DNA of 45,408 nucleotides from an uncultured Prevotellaceae bacterium (GTDB taxonomy: Bacteria; Bacteroidota; Bacteroidia; Bacteroidales; Bacteroidaceae). The notes under the pieces were generated by a model, which saw only the letters and a list, made by a program, of their open reading frames with translations, was not told where the DNA came from and made no database searches. Location of the stretch: contig OMSJ01000018.1 of assembly GCA_900313705.1 (NCBI GenBank), positions 1 to 45,408 on the forward strand, written 5' to 3'. How positions within the stretch are numbered: the stretch's first letter is position 1; the number at the start of each line of letters is the position of its first letter. This document shows, one piece after another, positions 35,568-44,039 of this stretch. The position numbers and the translations under genes are program-made.

Positions 35568-38162
35568 ATGAATATGAAAAAGTCTTATTACATTCTCATT
35601 GCTGCAGTTGGTGCCATCTTCACCGGCTGTACCAGTGACGACATCGTTGTCAATGACGAGATGGCTCCGGTAGTAGAAGCAGAGACTCCTATCGTCTTTG
35701 GTTCCGTAAAGAAGGGTATGACCCGTGCCGACGCTACAGGCGCAGAGGCAGCAGATCTCCTGGGCAACAAGTTCGTGGTTTCCGGTTACAAGGGTCCTAA
35801 AACAGAATGGCAGACAACCCCCCCAGATCCAACTCCTTCAACCATTGTCTTCGACAACTATCTTGTCGAGTACTCAGAGAACAGCGCTAACACCACACAG
35901 TCGAACTCTTCCAACTGGGAGTATGTCGGTGTTGACCGCATCAAACATGCCATCGACAAAGGCATCACCTCTCAGCAGATTAAGTACTGGGACTACAGCA
36001 AGGCTCAGTATGACTTCATCGCATGGTCCACAGGTAGCGCTACAGCTGTCTATGAGGGTACACCCGCAGCGGGCCAGGTGCTGGTATCTGCCATCACCCC
36101 TGCGACAGCAACAGGAACAGGAACAGGTAAAGTGGCTTACACCTTCACCGGTACAGCTGCCGACCTGAGCAAATGCTACATCGCCGACCTCGTAACGGTC
36201 AAGAAGTCTCAGTATGGCGACGACCCCGTTACCTTCAAGTTCCGTCAGCTCGGCACAAAGGTACGTATCGCCATCTACGAGACCGTTCCTGGCTACTCTG
36301 TAAAGAACGTAGAGTTCTACAGCGCTGCTGCCAGCAATGATGCTTCTGCAGCTGCTGCCAAGCTGTTCACCACCACAGCCAACGATATCTACACCGAAGG
36401 TACCTACACTGTGACCTTCCCCACTGTGGACGCTGACGGTAACGCTGACAACAACCAGGCTCACGTCACCTTCGCTCCCAAGGCTGGTGCTGCCCAGTCA
36501 ACCATCATCGATTGGGGCGGCCTGAACTACACCATCGCTGAGGAAGGCGAGAAGCTCGGCACAGAGTTCCTGGGTCGCACCTCTGCCACAGCTTCCTATG
36601 CAGGTAACGCTGACAACAACTACTATGTGGTTTACCTCCCCAACGAGGTCGGCACCAACCTCAACCTCCGTGTTAACTACACCCTCGAGTCCATCGACGG
36701 CTCTGGCGAGGAAATTACCGTGAAGGGCGCTACCGCTCAGGTTCCCGGCATCTACACCACTTGGAAACCCGGCTTCGCCTACACCTACATCTTCAAGATC
36801 AGCGACAAGACCAACGGTTACACCGGTGTCTATGACCCCACCAAGCCCGACGACACTACCGTCAACAGCGACCCCGCCGGTCTCTATCCCATCACCTTCG
36901 ACGCTCTCGTAGAGAATGCAGAGGATAACGATGCCACTCAGGAGACCATCACCCTCGTTTCCACTCCCAGCATCACCACCTACCAGAAGGGTTCCAACGT
37001 TGTTAACAACGACGAATACCTCGCAGCTACCGGCCCCATCTTCGTTACTGTAAACGACGGTGGAGGTTATGAGGAAGTTACTGGCCTCAGTGCAGGTGAT
37101 GACGTTTCTTCCTACTACACATTCAATACAACCACTGGAAAATATACAAAATGTGGAGTTAGTGACAAAGCAGTGGATGGCACCAAATACTATAAGTTGG
37201 AACCCGTTCTGGCAAATGGTGCCCTGCAGACTCTGACCGGCAAGGCTGCCCTCTACACCATCCCCGCTGGCAAGACAGAGGCTGAGGTCATCGACGCTCT
37301 CCAGATGCGCGACGACGACGCTGCCACCGGCACCATCAAGGGCCGCAGTGGTCTGGTACTCACCGAGGCTGCCTTCACGCTCACCAACAGCGTAGAATAC
37401 GGTGTTGACGGCAACGCTATCCCTGTTGCTACCGACCAGGCAGCAAAGTTCACCGCTTCAGCCGGCACCTATGCCTTCGTTTATATAAAGAAGGCTCCCA
37501 CCACAGCTAACGACGTGGTTAAGTATCAGGCTCTCAAATGGGCAAACTTCGAAACCGGTCAGACCAAGTATCGCTACGACTACAAGGCTCCCACCCACAG
37601 CTACTACAATGACAATGGAACCACGGATGATACTACCGATGATATCGAATACTTCGACGCTCAGAAGGGCGTGAAGTACTTCGCTAAGGATGGTGAAGGC
37701 AAATACACCATGCAGGCTCCCTTCGTCGGTCAGGGCGTGAGCAACCTCTACCTCGATGCAGCCGGCAACACCATCGCCAGCGGCTATGCCGTGACAGGTA
37801 CCGACTACTACTACACCATCGACAAGGGCATGACCTACAAGAAGGCAACCAACATTGCTTATGCTGACTTTGCAGGTGCTACCGACCTCTATACCTTCGA
37901 CAGCGGAAATTCGACCTACAGTCCTAAGGCCGACACGACTCCCGTCAATGGTACAGCTTACTACCGGAAGACCACCTCTGGCGGCGTGGACACCTACACC
38001 TACTGTGTCATCCTGCCTCAGCAGACCTCAAGCTGGTACGAGCTCGACACCACCAAGTACGTAAAGGCTACCGAGACTGAAGAAGTTGATGGCCAGACCT
38101 ACTTCGACAAGTACACCAAGAACGACGGTGTTTACTACACCAAGGTAATCAAGGTACAGTAA
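35568..38162 (+). CDS. Fimbrillin family lipoprotein 3 (largest paralogue)
   Basis: 864 residues from ATG 35568; ATG 35574 (MKKSYYIL) is an equal alternative. Lipobox FTGC (Cys21). Core motifs: QQIKYWDYSKAQYDFIA, KVRIAIYETVPGYSVKNVEF, TWKPGFAYTYIFKISDKTNG, then GLYPITFDALVENAED and SITTYQKGSNV shared with paralogue 4. It is some 230 residues longer than paralogue 4 owing to extra Tyr-rich C-terminal segments (about 500-860), ending YYTKVIKVQ. The extra domain suggests a tip-proximal or adhesive subunit; this is inference. Codons mostly end in C or G, as in highly expressed genes here. Confidence 0.87.
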   Translation: MNMKKSYYILIAAVGAIFTGCTSDDIVVNDEMAPVVEAETPIVFGSVKKGMTRADATGAEAADLLGNKFVVSGYKGPKTEWQTTPPDPTPSTIVFDNYLVEYSENSANTTQSNSSNWEYVGVDRIKHAIDKGITSQQIKYWDYSKAQYDFIAWSTGSATAVYEGTPAAGQVLVSAITPATATGTGTGKVAYTFTGTAADLSKCYIADLVTVKKSQYGDDPVTFKFRQLGTKVRIAIYETVPGYSVKNVEFYSAAASNDASAAAAKLFTTTANDIYTEGTYTVTFPTVDADGNADNNQAHVTFAPKAGAAQSTIIDWGGLNYTIAEEGEKLGTEFLGRTSATASYAGNADNNYYVVYLPNEVGTNLNLRVNYTLESIDGSGEEITVKGATAQVPGIYTTWKPGFAYTYIFKISDKTNGYTGVYDPTKPDDTTVNSDPAGLYPITFDALVENAEDNDATQETITLVSTPSITTYQKGSNVVNNDEYLAATGPIFVTVNDGGGYEEVTGLSAGDDVSSYYTFNTTTGKYTKCGVSDKAVDGTKYYKLEPVLANGALQTLTGKAALYTIPAGKTEAEVIDALQMRDDDAATGTIKGRSGLVLTEAAFTLTNSVEYGVDGNAIPVATDQAAKFTASAGTYAFVYIKKAPTTANDVVKYQALKWANFETGQTKYRYDYKAPTHSYYNDNGTTDDTTDDIEYFDAQKGVKYFAKDGEGKYTMQAPFVGQGVSNLYLDAAGNTIASGYAVTGTDYYYTIDKGMTYKKATNIAYADFAGATDLYTFDSGNSTYSPKADTTPVNGTAYYRKTTSGGVDTYTYCVILPQQTSSWYELDTTKYVKATETEEVDGQTYFDKYTKNDGVYYTKVIKVQ

Positions 38163-38218
38163 CAAACATCCAACTCTGGAGCGTTCTTCGGCAAGCGAAA
38201 CGTCTCTACTAATAATCA

Positions 38219-38247
38219 GCTCATCAAGGTTCGACTCCTTGATGAGC
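38219..38247 (+). other. T-loop-capped hairpin after fimbrillin gene 3
   Basis: GCTCATCAAGG pairs perfectly with CCTTGATGAGC (11 bp) around the 7-nt loop TTCGACT, the same loop as the T arm of the tRNA-Glu in this window. An A-rich stretch follows, not a T run, so it is not a standard terminator. Confidence 0.75.
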
Positions 38248-38291
38248 AACAAAAAAAGAAATATGATAATGAGCAAAAACACCCAATGGAA

Positions 38292-38396
38292 AAAAGTACG
38301 TGTACTTATCGCCATAAGTACGTGTACTTGTCCGACTAAGTACGTGTACTTATCCGCATAAGTCCGTGTACTTATCCGACCCCTTCCCAGCGGGGG
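38292..38396 (-). repeat. Four-unit 22-bp palindromic array plus GC hairpin, copy 5 (reverse orientation)
   Basis: In plus-strand order the units start at 38292, 38314, 38336 and 38358, exactly 22 bp apart, reading AAGTACGTGTACTT. The divergent unit and the GC-rich hairpin (CCCC 38380-38383, GGGG 38392-38395) are on the right, so the whole element is inverted relative to copies 1-4. Confidence 0.93.
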
Positions 38397-38439
38397 GCGC
38401 AACGGGTGCTATTGCAAATTACATATAAAAGAAGAACTG

Positions 38440-38627
38440 AAGTTTCGCATGTAAAGAAGAAATATGAAGACAAAAGAAGATATGCCGCTTATAGCGGCGA
38501 AGATAGAAGACGATACCACAGGTAAATTGAAAATTCAAAGTTAGAGCGGCAAAACTAACGTCATTTATCTTCTTCTATCTACTTCTAACTCCTTCTATCT
38601 ACTAGGCAAACTGAACTTGCGAAACTT
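38440..38627. mobile_element. MITE-like element, copy B
   Basis: 188 bp with terminal inverted repeat AAGTTTCGCA (38440-38449) and TGCGAAACTT (38618-38627). Internal hairpin GCCGCT-TAT-AGCGGC and the shared block ACGATACCACAGGTAAATTG. The gap then continues to 38747 with AT-rich sequence including AAT triplet repeats and no recognisable promoter. Confidence 0.82.
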
Positions 38628-38747
38628 AAAGAAAAGTAAAGACAAATATGTTACTTCAGGTTAAGTCCTCCGACGAGACCTGTCCAGAAAGAAAGGAACA
38701 TAAATAATAAACAATAATAATAATAACAATTTATCAATTTCAAGACT

Positions 38748-40661
38748 ATGAAAAAGTTATTCTACCTCGCAGCCGCCATCACGGTGATGGCCAGCTGTAC
38801 AAACGACACAATCGTGGGTGACGCTTCGAGCGTCGCACAGAAAGGCGGGTCGGACGCTATCGTCTTCGGTTCAACCTACAGCGGCATGACCCGTGCCGAC
38901 CATGTTGGTGCTGATGCTGCTAAATTGCTGGACAACCATTTCACCGTAGCAGGCTTCAAAGGTGCTGGTGATGTTACAGCAACAGTAGTAGCAACTGGTA
39001 CAGTTTTCGACAACTATGTGGTAAACTGGGCAGCGAACACCGCAGCCACCACAGAATCCAACACTTCTGACTGGGAGTATGTCGGTTTAACAGCAGTAGC
39101 CCCTTCTACACTTGCTGGCAACACCCAGTCTATCAAGTATTGGGACTACAGTGCTGCTCAGTATGACTTCATTGCTTACTCAACAGGTGAAGCAACCGCT
39201 ATTACCTCTGGTACACCTGCTTCAGGACAAATCTTGGTTTCTGCTATTAGTGCTCCCAATGCCAAGACTGCTGCCTATACGCTGAAAGGCGCTGCTGCAG
39301 ATCTTGAGAAGTGCTACATTGCTGACATGGTGACGGCATATCAAGATGGTACGGATGCAGCACACAAATATCAGGATGAGGTGACCTTCAAGTTCCGTGC
39401 GTTGGCTTCCAAGGTTCGTGTGGCTCTCTATGAGACAGTTCCCGGTTACTCTGTCAAGAATGTAAAATTCTACATTGATGCTGCTACAACAATTGCAACA
39501 GGTGCCACTTCAACAAGTGCAACGTTGTTTACCACAGCTACTGCTGATAAGGACAACTTCTACACAGCAGGTACTTACACTGTATCGTTCCCGACAACGG
39601 GCAAGACCAACTTTAGTAACAGTGACTACAATAAGGCTCACGTTTCTTTCGCTGCCGATGCTTCAGGTAAAGAGAATACCAAGGCATTCGGTAACTTGAA
39701 TTATACTGACGTAAAGAATCACAAGGAGAAGTCTACGGGTTCCATTTGGCTTGGTCGTTCTTCTGCTCAGGCCTCTTTCGCTGGTAATGCTGCCGACAAC
39801 TATTATAAGATTGCTATGCCTAACGAGGAAGGTACAGTCCTCGAGCTCCGCATTGACTACACGCTCGAGTCTATCGACGGTTCTGGTGAGGAAATCAAGG
39901 TTCATGGCGCTACTGCTTACGTACCCGCCATCTATGCTGCATGGAAGAGCAACTATGCATACACCTACATCTTCAAGATTAGCGATAATACCAATGGTTG
40001 GACAAGCACTGTAACTACTGATCCTGCAGGTCTCTATCCTATCACCTTCGATGCTGTAGTGACAGAAACGGAGGACTTCACACAGAGCACTATCACCAAT
40101 GTGGCATCTCCTTCTATCACCACCTATCAGAAGGGTCATACTTACACGGATGATGAGTACGTTGCTGGCGACATCTATGTACAGGTTATCACCGATGGTA
40201 CTTTGAAGAGTGACCTTGGAACAAACGGACAACTTTATACCCTCAGCCGTGCTGCCACCGAAGCAGAGGTTATGGACGCTCTGAACATCCAGACTGCTTC
40301 CGATGCTACAACTATCACTGGTCGCAACGGTCTCGTACTTACCAAGGCTACCAGCGATGCCACCATCACAACTGTTCCTGGTGCTGACGGCAACGACATT
40401 ACTGTCACTGCAGGTACCGCAGCTAAGTTCGCTGCAACAGCAAACACCTATGCTTATGTTTATTACACTGGTACAGATAACGCTGATACCGAGTACAACA
40501 CAGCTGTGAAGTTGACAGCAGAACCTACAGGCTGGCCTACCGGATACTACACCGATGAGGCTTGCACGACTGCTGCTACAACTTATGCCGATGGTACTTA
40601 TTATCAGAAGTACACCAACCTCAACAAGGTTTATGGCGTAAAGGTTATCAAGGTTAACTAA
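38748..40661 (+). CDS. Fimbrillin family lipoprotein 4
   Basis: 637 residues. Lipobox MASC (Cys17). Core motifs: QSIKYWDYSAAQYDFIA, KVRVALYETVPGYSVKNVKF, WKSNYAYTYIFKISDNTNG, then GLYPITFDAVVTETEDFTQ and SITTYQKGHTYTDDEY, closest to paralogue 3. The C-terminal end GVKVIKVN matches the KVIKVQ type of paralogues 3 and 5. Codons end in T more often than in paralogues 1-3, suggesting a different history or expression level. The gap before it holds a T-loop hairpin, array copy 5 and MITE copy B. Confidence 0.87.
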   Translation: MKKLFYLAAAITVMASCTNDTIVGDASSVAQKGGSDAIVFGSTYSGMTRADHVGADAAKLLDNHFTVAGFKGAGDVTATVVATGTVFDNYVVNWAANTAATTESNTSDWEYVGLTAVAPSTLAGNTQSIKYWDYSAAQYDFIAYSTGEATAITSGTPASGQILVSAISAPNAKTAAYTLKGAAADLEKCYIADMVTAYQDGTDAAHKYQDEVTFKFRALASKVRVALYETVPGYSVKNVKFYIDAATTIATGATSTSATLFTTATADKDNFYTAGTYTVSFPTTGKTNFSNSDYNKAHVSFAADASGKENTKAFGNLNYTDVKNHKEKSTGSIWLGRSSAQASFAGNAADNYYKIAMPNEEGTVLELRIDYTLESIDGSGEEIKVHGATAYVPAIYAAWKSNYAYTYIFKISDNTNGWTSTVTTDPAGLYPITFDAVVTETEDFTQSTITNVASPSITTYQKGHTYTDDEYVAGDIYVQVITDGTLKSDLGTNGQLYTLSRAATEAEVMDALNIQTASDATTITGRNGLVLTKATSDATITTVPGADGNDITVTAGTAAKFAATANTYAYVYYTGTDNADTEYNTAVKLTAEPTGWPTGYYTDEACTTAATTYADGTYYQKYTNLNKVYGVKVIKVN

Positions 40662-40676
40662 CCTCTCCCTCATAAA

Positions 40677-40827
40677 CCAAGTGGAGTTTTCCGCTTCGCT
40701 CAAGCGGCAAAGCCGGAGCGACTCCCTTGGTGGGATATAATATCTCTGATGCGGTTCGACTCCGCATCAGAGAGCAAAAGAAAGAAGAGAAATAAGTATA
40801 ACGCTTCCGAGGCCGGGCCTCGGAGCG
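40677..40827 (+). other. Three-hairpin module after fimbrillin gene 4, centred on a T-loop minihelix
   Basis: Hairpin a (40677-40730) pairs CCAAG with CTTGG and GGAGT with ACTCC, with an inner CCGCTT/AAGCGG stem. Hairpin b (40743-40773) pairs TCTCTGATGCGG with CCGCATCAGAGA, 12 bp, around TTCGACT: the stem length and loop equal those of a stacked tRNA acceptor and T arm. Hairpin c (40802-40827) pairs CCGAGGC with GCCTCGG. Purine-rich sequence follows. The same order occurs at 42928-43066. Confidence 0.72.
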
Positions 40828-40871
40828 AAGAAAGAATAAAGAACATTAAAGAGAAAACAATTATTAATTAT

Positions 40872-40885
40872 TTTAACCGGTTAAA
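40872..40885. promoter_or_regulatory. 14-bp perfect palindrome just before fimbrillin gene 5
   Basis: TTTAACCGGTTAAA, 13 bp upstream of the start codon at 40899. It could be an operator or a translation-blocking hairpin. No TAnnTTTG motif is next to it. Confidence 0.5.
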
Positions 40886-40898
40886 TTATTTAGAGATT

Positions 40899-42911
40899 AT
40901 GAAGAAGTATTTATTGTTCGCTACTGCCGCCTTGGCATTAGCAAGCTGCACCAACGAAAGCTACCTTGGTACAGCCGAAGAACTGGCGACCGCCAAGGGT
41001 GAACAGCCTATCAGCTTCGGCTTCAATGTGCCCACTCCTACTCGTGCAGAAGGGGCTGCTGCTGCTACAAAGCTGAACAACCAGTTCATCGTTTGGGGTG
41101 AAAAGGGCGAGACTGATGGTACTGCCGCTGTTACAGATGGTTCCACTGCTAAGCAGCGAGTATTCCCGAACTACAAGGTTACTTATGGTACCAACACAGC
41201 TTACACTTCCACATCTAACACTAAGGATTGGGAGTATGTCGGTTTAAGTTACACTGCCAGCGGTGACCAGGATTTCGTAAAGATGGCAGGAACTAAAGTC
41301 ACAACAGATGTTCAGACCATCAAGTATTGGGACTATAATGCAGATAGCTATACCTTTACTGCCGTTTCTGCTAAACCTACTGACATCAGTGCGGGTAAGG
41401 TCACCATCAACAAGCTCACTTCTGGTACTACCGTCTATGACAAGGGCTACGAAGTGGATGTCACCGCTGATGCTGATCTCAACAGCCTTTACTTTGCTGA
41501 TCGTGTGAACATCACGAAAACCTCAACTTACGATCGTACACAACCAAACAAATATGGTGGCAACGTCACTTTCACCTTCCGCAATGGTCAGTCTCAGGTG
41601 CGTGTGGGTATGTATGAGACCATTCCTGGCTATGATGTGAAAGTCACTAAGTTCTACTATGATGAAGATGCAGATCCTGGTGCTGGTTCTACTGGATTCG
41701 ATGCAATGACAGACAACAGCACTACGAACTTTGTTGCCAACGTTCCCAACACGGCTACAGGTGGTGTGGCTGGTAAGTTCACGGTGAAGTACTACGCAAA
41801 GAATGCCGTTAACGATGCTGCTGGTATTTCGAATCACCCCACCATTTCTTTTGCCCCAACCACTGCTGCGGATACTAAGACCTATATCACTCTTGGTAAC
41901 CAGATTACTGCAGCAACAAAGTTGGGTGAAACATCAACTGCTGCAACTTATGATAAGGCAGACAGTAATGGTGACGGCGTAAAAGACTTCACTACATTCT
42001 TCCCTCAAGAGAGCAACGACAAGAACCTGAAGCTGAAAATTGACTATACGTTGAAGAACACTGTGACAGGTGAAACCATTGACATCTCTGGTAAGACCGC
42101 TGAGATTCCCGCTCAGTACCTCCAGTGGAAGCCTAACTTCAAGTACACCTATCTGTTCAAGATTACTGATGATGAACTCTATCCCATCACCTTCGACGCA
42201 GTGGTTGTTGAGGCTGAGAATGGTCAGGCTGAGTACATCACAACTGTCAGCGAGCCCAGCATCACGACCTTCGGTGCCGTTTATGTTTATGATTCTGAAG
42301 CTGATGCCACTAAGTTTAGTTCTTACCAGACAGGCGAGGACGAGTATCAGGCTCAAACAGCTCCTGATCGTTTGGACATCTTCGCAACCATTATGGATGG
42401 TAGCGATGTTGTAGATTTCACACTTGGTACAAATGTAAATGTATATAAGGCTACTACTACCGATGCTACCAACTTCCCGATTACCGAGGCATCTGTTGCT
42501 GAGTCCCTCGCAGAGACATCAGTCGGTACAAAGCAGATAACCACAGAACTTTTGAATGAAGATGGCTCTTCATGCTTCTCTGCTGCACCCACGAAGGTAA
42601 ATGCAGTGCCTGGTGAAGATGGTATCGATGAGTCCATCAAGGCTTTGAAGCTTACAGGTGTAAAGGCTACTACTACCACAACAGCTCTTGTTGTTGAGTA
42701 TATCAAGACAGCTGCTACATATTACACTGAGACAGTTTCAATAGCAGACCAAACAGAATTAACTGCATATCTTGCAACTGGCAAACTATACACTAATGAT
42801 ACTGGTACAACTGAAGCATCTGCAACATTCGATGGAGGTGCAACCTATTACAGGCGCACAGCTGTTAAGAGTGTTGGCAAATATGCTTACAAGGTTATCA
42901 GAGTTCAATAA
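40899..42911 (+). CDS. Fimbrillin family lipoprotein 5
   Basis: 670 residues from ATG 40899 (MKKYLLFATAALALASC, lipobox Cys17). The open frame extends upstream to 40749 but only translates hairpins b and c, so the longer start is rejected. Core motifs: QTIKYWDYNADSYTFTA, QVRVGMYETIPGYDVKVTKFYYDE, QWKPNFKYTYLFKITDDELY, then PITFDAVVVEAENGQ and SITTFG. It ends YAYKVIRVQ. T-ending codons are frequent, as in paralogue 4. The Tyr-rich C-terminal domain (TYYRRTAVKS) is shared with paralogues 3 and 4. Confidence 0.87.
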   Translation: MKKYLLFATAALALASCTNESYLGTAEELATAKGEQPISFGFNVPTPTRAEGAAAATKLNNQFIVWGEKGETDGTAAVTDGSTAKQRVFPNYKVTYGTNTAYTSTSNTKDWEYVGLSYTASGDQDFVKMAGTKVTTDVQTIKYWDYNADSYTFTAVSAKPTDISAGKVTINKLTSGTTVYDKGYEVDVTADADLNSLYFADRVNITKTSTYDRTQPNKYGGNVTFTFRNGQSQVRVGMYETIPGYDVKVTKFYYDEDADPGAGSTGFDAMTDNSTTNFVANVPNTATGGVAGKFTVKYYAKNAVNDAAGISNHPTISFAPTTAADTKTYITLGNQITAATKLGETSTAATYDKADSNGDGVKDFTTFFPQESNDKNLKLKIDYTLKNTVTGETIDISGKTAEIPAQYLQWKPNFKYTYLFKITDDELYPITFDAVVVEAENGQAEYITTVSEPSITTFGAVYVYDSEADATKFSSYQTGEDEYQAQTAPDRLDIFATIMDGSDVVDFTLGTNVNVYKATTTDATNFPITEASVAESLAETSVGTKQITTELLNEDGSSCFSAAPTKVNAVPGEDGIDESIKALKLTGVKATTTTTALVVEYIKTAATYYTETVSIADQTELTAYLATGKLYTNDTGTTEASATFDGGATYYRRTAVKSVGKYAYKVIRVQ

Positions 42912-42927
42912 ATCTCTCTCCTAATCT

Positions 42928-43066
42928 CTGTGGGGTATCCGTTCCGGCAGGTGCTCAAGCGGCTAAGCCGGAGCGACTCCCCCACAGGGTTGACAAGCCA
43001 AAGCCTACCGAGGTGCGACTCCTCGGTAGGCTACAAAGAAGAAAGAAGAAATGAGGCTGGTGCCTC
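42928..43066 (+). other. Three-hairpin module after fimbrillin gene 5, centred on a T-loop-like minihelix
   Basis: Hairpin a (42928-42987) pairs CTGTGGGG with CCCCACAG and shares AAGCCGGAGCGACTCCC with the module at 40677. Hairpin b (43002-43032) pairs AGCCTACCGAGG with CCTCGGTAGGCT, 12 bp, around TGCGACT. Hairpin c (43053-43066) is GAGGC-TGGT-GCCTC. Stems b differ fully in sequence from those at 40743 while length and loop are kept. Confidence 0.72.
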
Positions 43067-43085
43067 GAAAAGTGAGAAAGAAACA

Positions 43086-43895
43086 ATGAACGACAACAAG
43101 GACAATAGGGCTAATGAGGCCAATGGGGCTCATGGGGCCAATAGGGCTTATGAGGCTCATGGGACTTATGAGGCCAATGGGACTAATGAGGCTCATGGGG
43201 CTTATGGGGCTTATGGGACCAATGGGGCCAATAGGCTCTATGGGCAGTTAGAGCCTAAGCCTTTCTTGCCGAAGAAGGGTAACTATCGGGGGCTGCTGGT
43301 CTATCAGAAGGCGGAATGCCTGTATGACATCACCTTCTACTTTGCGCACCACTATTTCGTGGAGCGCAAGGATCGCACCATCGATCAGGTTGTCCAGGCT
43401 GCTCGTTCAGGAAAACAAAACATTGCAGAGGGTAGCGCTGCTGCATCCACCTCTGCTGAAACAGAGATAAAGCTGCTTGGCGTAGCCCGCGCCAGCATGC
43501 AAGAGACGCTGTTGGACTACGAGGACTACCTGCGCACACGCCACTTGGAACAGTGGCTGCTCGACGACCCTCGCACCAAACAGATACAGGAATACAGCAA
43601 AACGCACAACCGTCCGGAGGACTACACCAAGGACATCGACAAGCGCTCGCCAGAAGCCCTCTGCAACATCGCCATCACGCTGATCCATCAGTTCGACAAC
43701 ATGATGGGCAGGCTGTTGGACCGTCTGCAGAAGGACTTTGTGGAGAAAGGCGGCATCCGTGAGCAGATGACGGCTGCACGCCTTGGCTACCGCAACGACC
43801 AGAAGGCCCGCATTGCGGAGCTGGAGGCAGAGAACATAAGGCTGAAAGCCAGAATCGCTGAGCTGGAAGCCCAGCAGAAAGGAGGAAAGAGATGA
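43086..43895 (+). CDS. Four-helix-bundle protein with suffix domain, repeat-encoded N-terminus
   Basis: 269 residues from ATG 43086; the frame is open back to 42930 but that part translates the hairpin module. Residues about 6-53 (EANGAHGANRAYEAHG and onward) are encoded by sixteen 9-bp units. The core from NYRGLLVYQKAECLYDITFY to about residue 230 matches the four-helix-bundle family once called 23S rRNA intervening-sequence protein, in the form with a Bacteroidales suffix domain (RTIDQVVQAARSGKQNIAEG, then ETEIKLLGVARASMQETLLDYEDYL). The end is a coiled coil (IAELEAENIRLKARIAELEAQ). Function is unknown. Its stop overlaps the next fimbrillin start (ATGA), so the two are probably translated together. 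Confidence 0.83.
   Translation: MNDNKDNRANEANGAHGANRAYEAHGTYEANGTNEAHGAYGAYGTNGANRLYGQLEPKPFLPKKGNYRGLLVYQKAECLYDITFYFAHHYFVERKDRTIDQVVQAARSGKQNIAEGSAAASTSAETEIKLLGVARASMQETLLDYEDYLRTRHLEQWLLDDPRTKQIQEYSKTHNRPEDYTKDIDKRSPEALCNIAITLIHQFDNMMGRLLDRLQKDFVEKGGIREQMTAARLGYRNDQKARIAELEAENIRLKARIAELEAQQKGGKR
43101..43244 (+). repeat. Sixteen 9-bp units translated in the four-helix-bundle gene
   Basis: Exactly 144 bp of units such as GCTAATGAG, GCCAATGGG and GCTCATGGG, read as Ala-Asn-Glu, Ala-Asn-Gly and Ala-His-Gly. Same family as 43892-44039 but read in a different codon frame. Confidence 0.96.
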
Positions 43896-44039
43896 GGCTA
43901 ATAGGGCTAATGGGGCCAATAGGGCTAATGAGGCTAATAGGGCTCATGGGGCTAATGAGGCTCATGGGGCCAATGAGACCAATGGGGCCAATGAGACCAA
44001 TGAGGCTCATGGGGCTCATGGGGCTTATGGGGCTTATGG
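43892..44039 (+). repeat. 9-bp repeat encoding the signal peptide of fimbrillin-like protein 6
   Basis: Sixteen units of ATGGGGCTC / ATGAGGCTA type in perfect 9-bp register, followed by ATGGGGTGC, which supplies the lipobox cysteine. Confidence 0.96.

Noticed and set aside
40749-40898. N-terminal extension of fimbrillin 5 by 50 residues
   Set aside because: It translates hairpins b and c of the module and would bury the lipoprotein signal that starts at 40899.
38219-43032. Degenerate tRNA genes at the T-loop hairpins
   Set aside because: Only an acceptor/T-arm-like minihelix is present; no D arm or anticodon arm can be drawn, so they are not tRNA genes.
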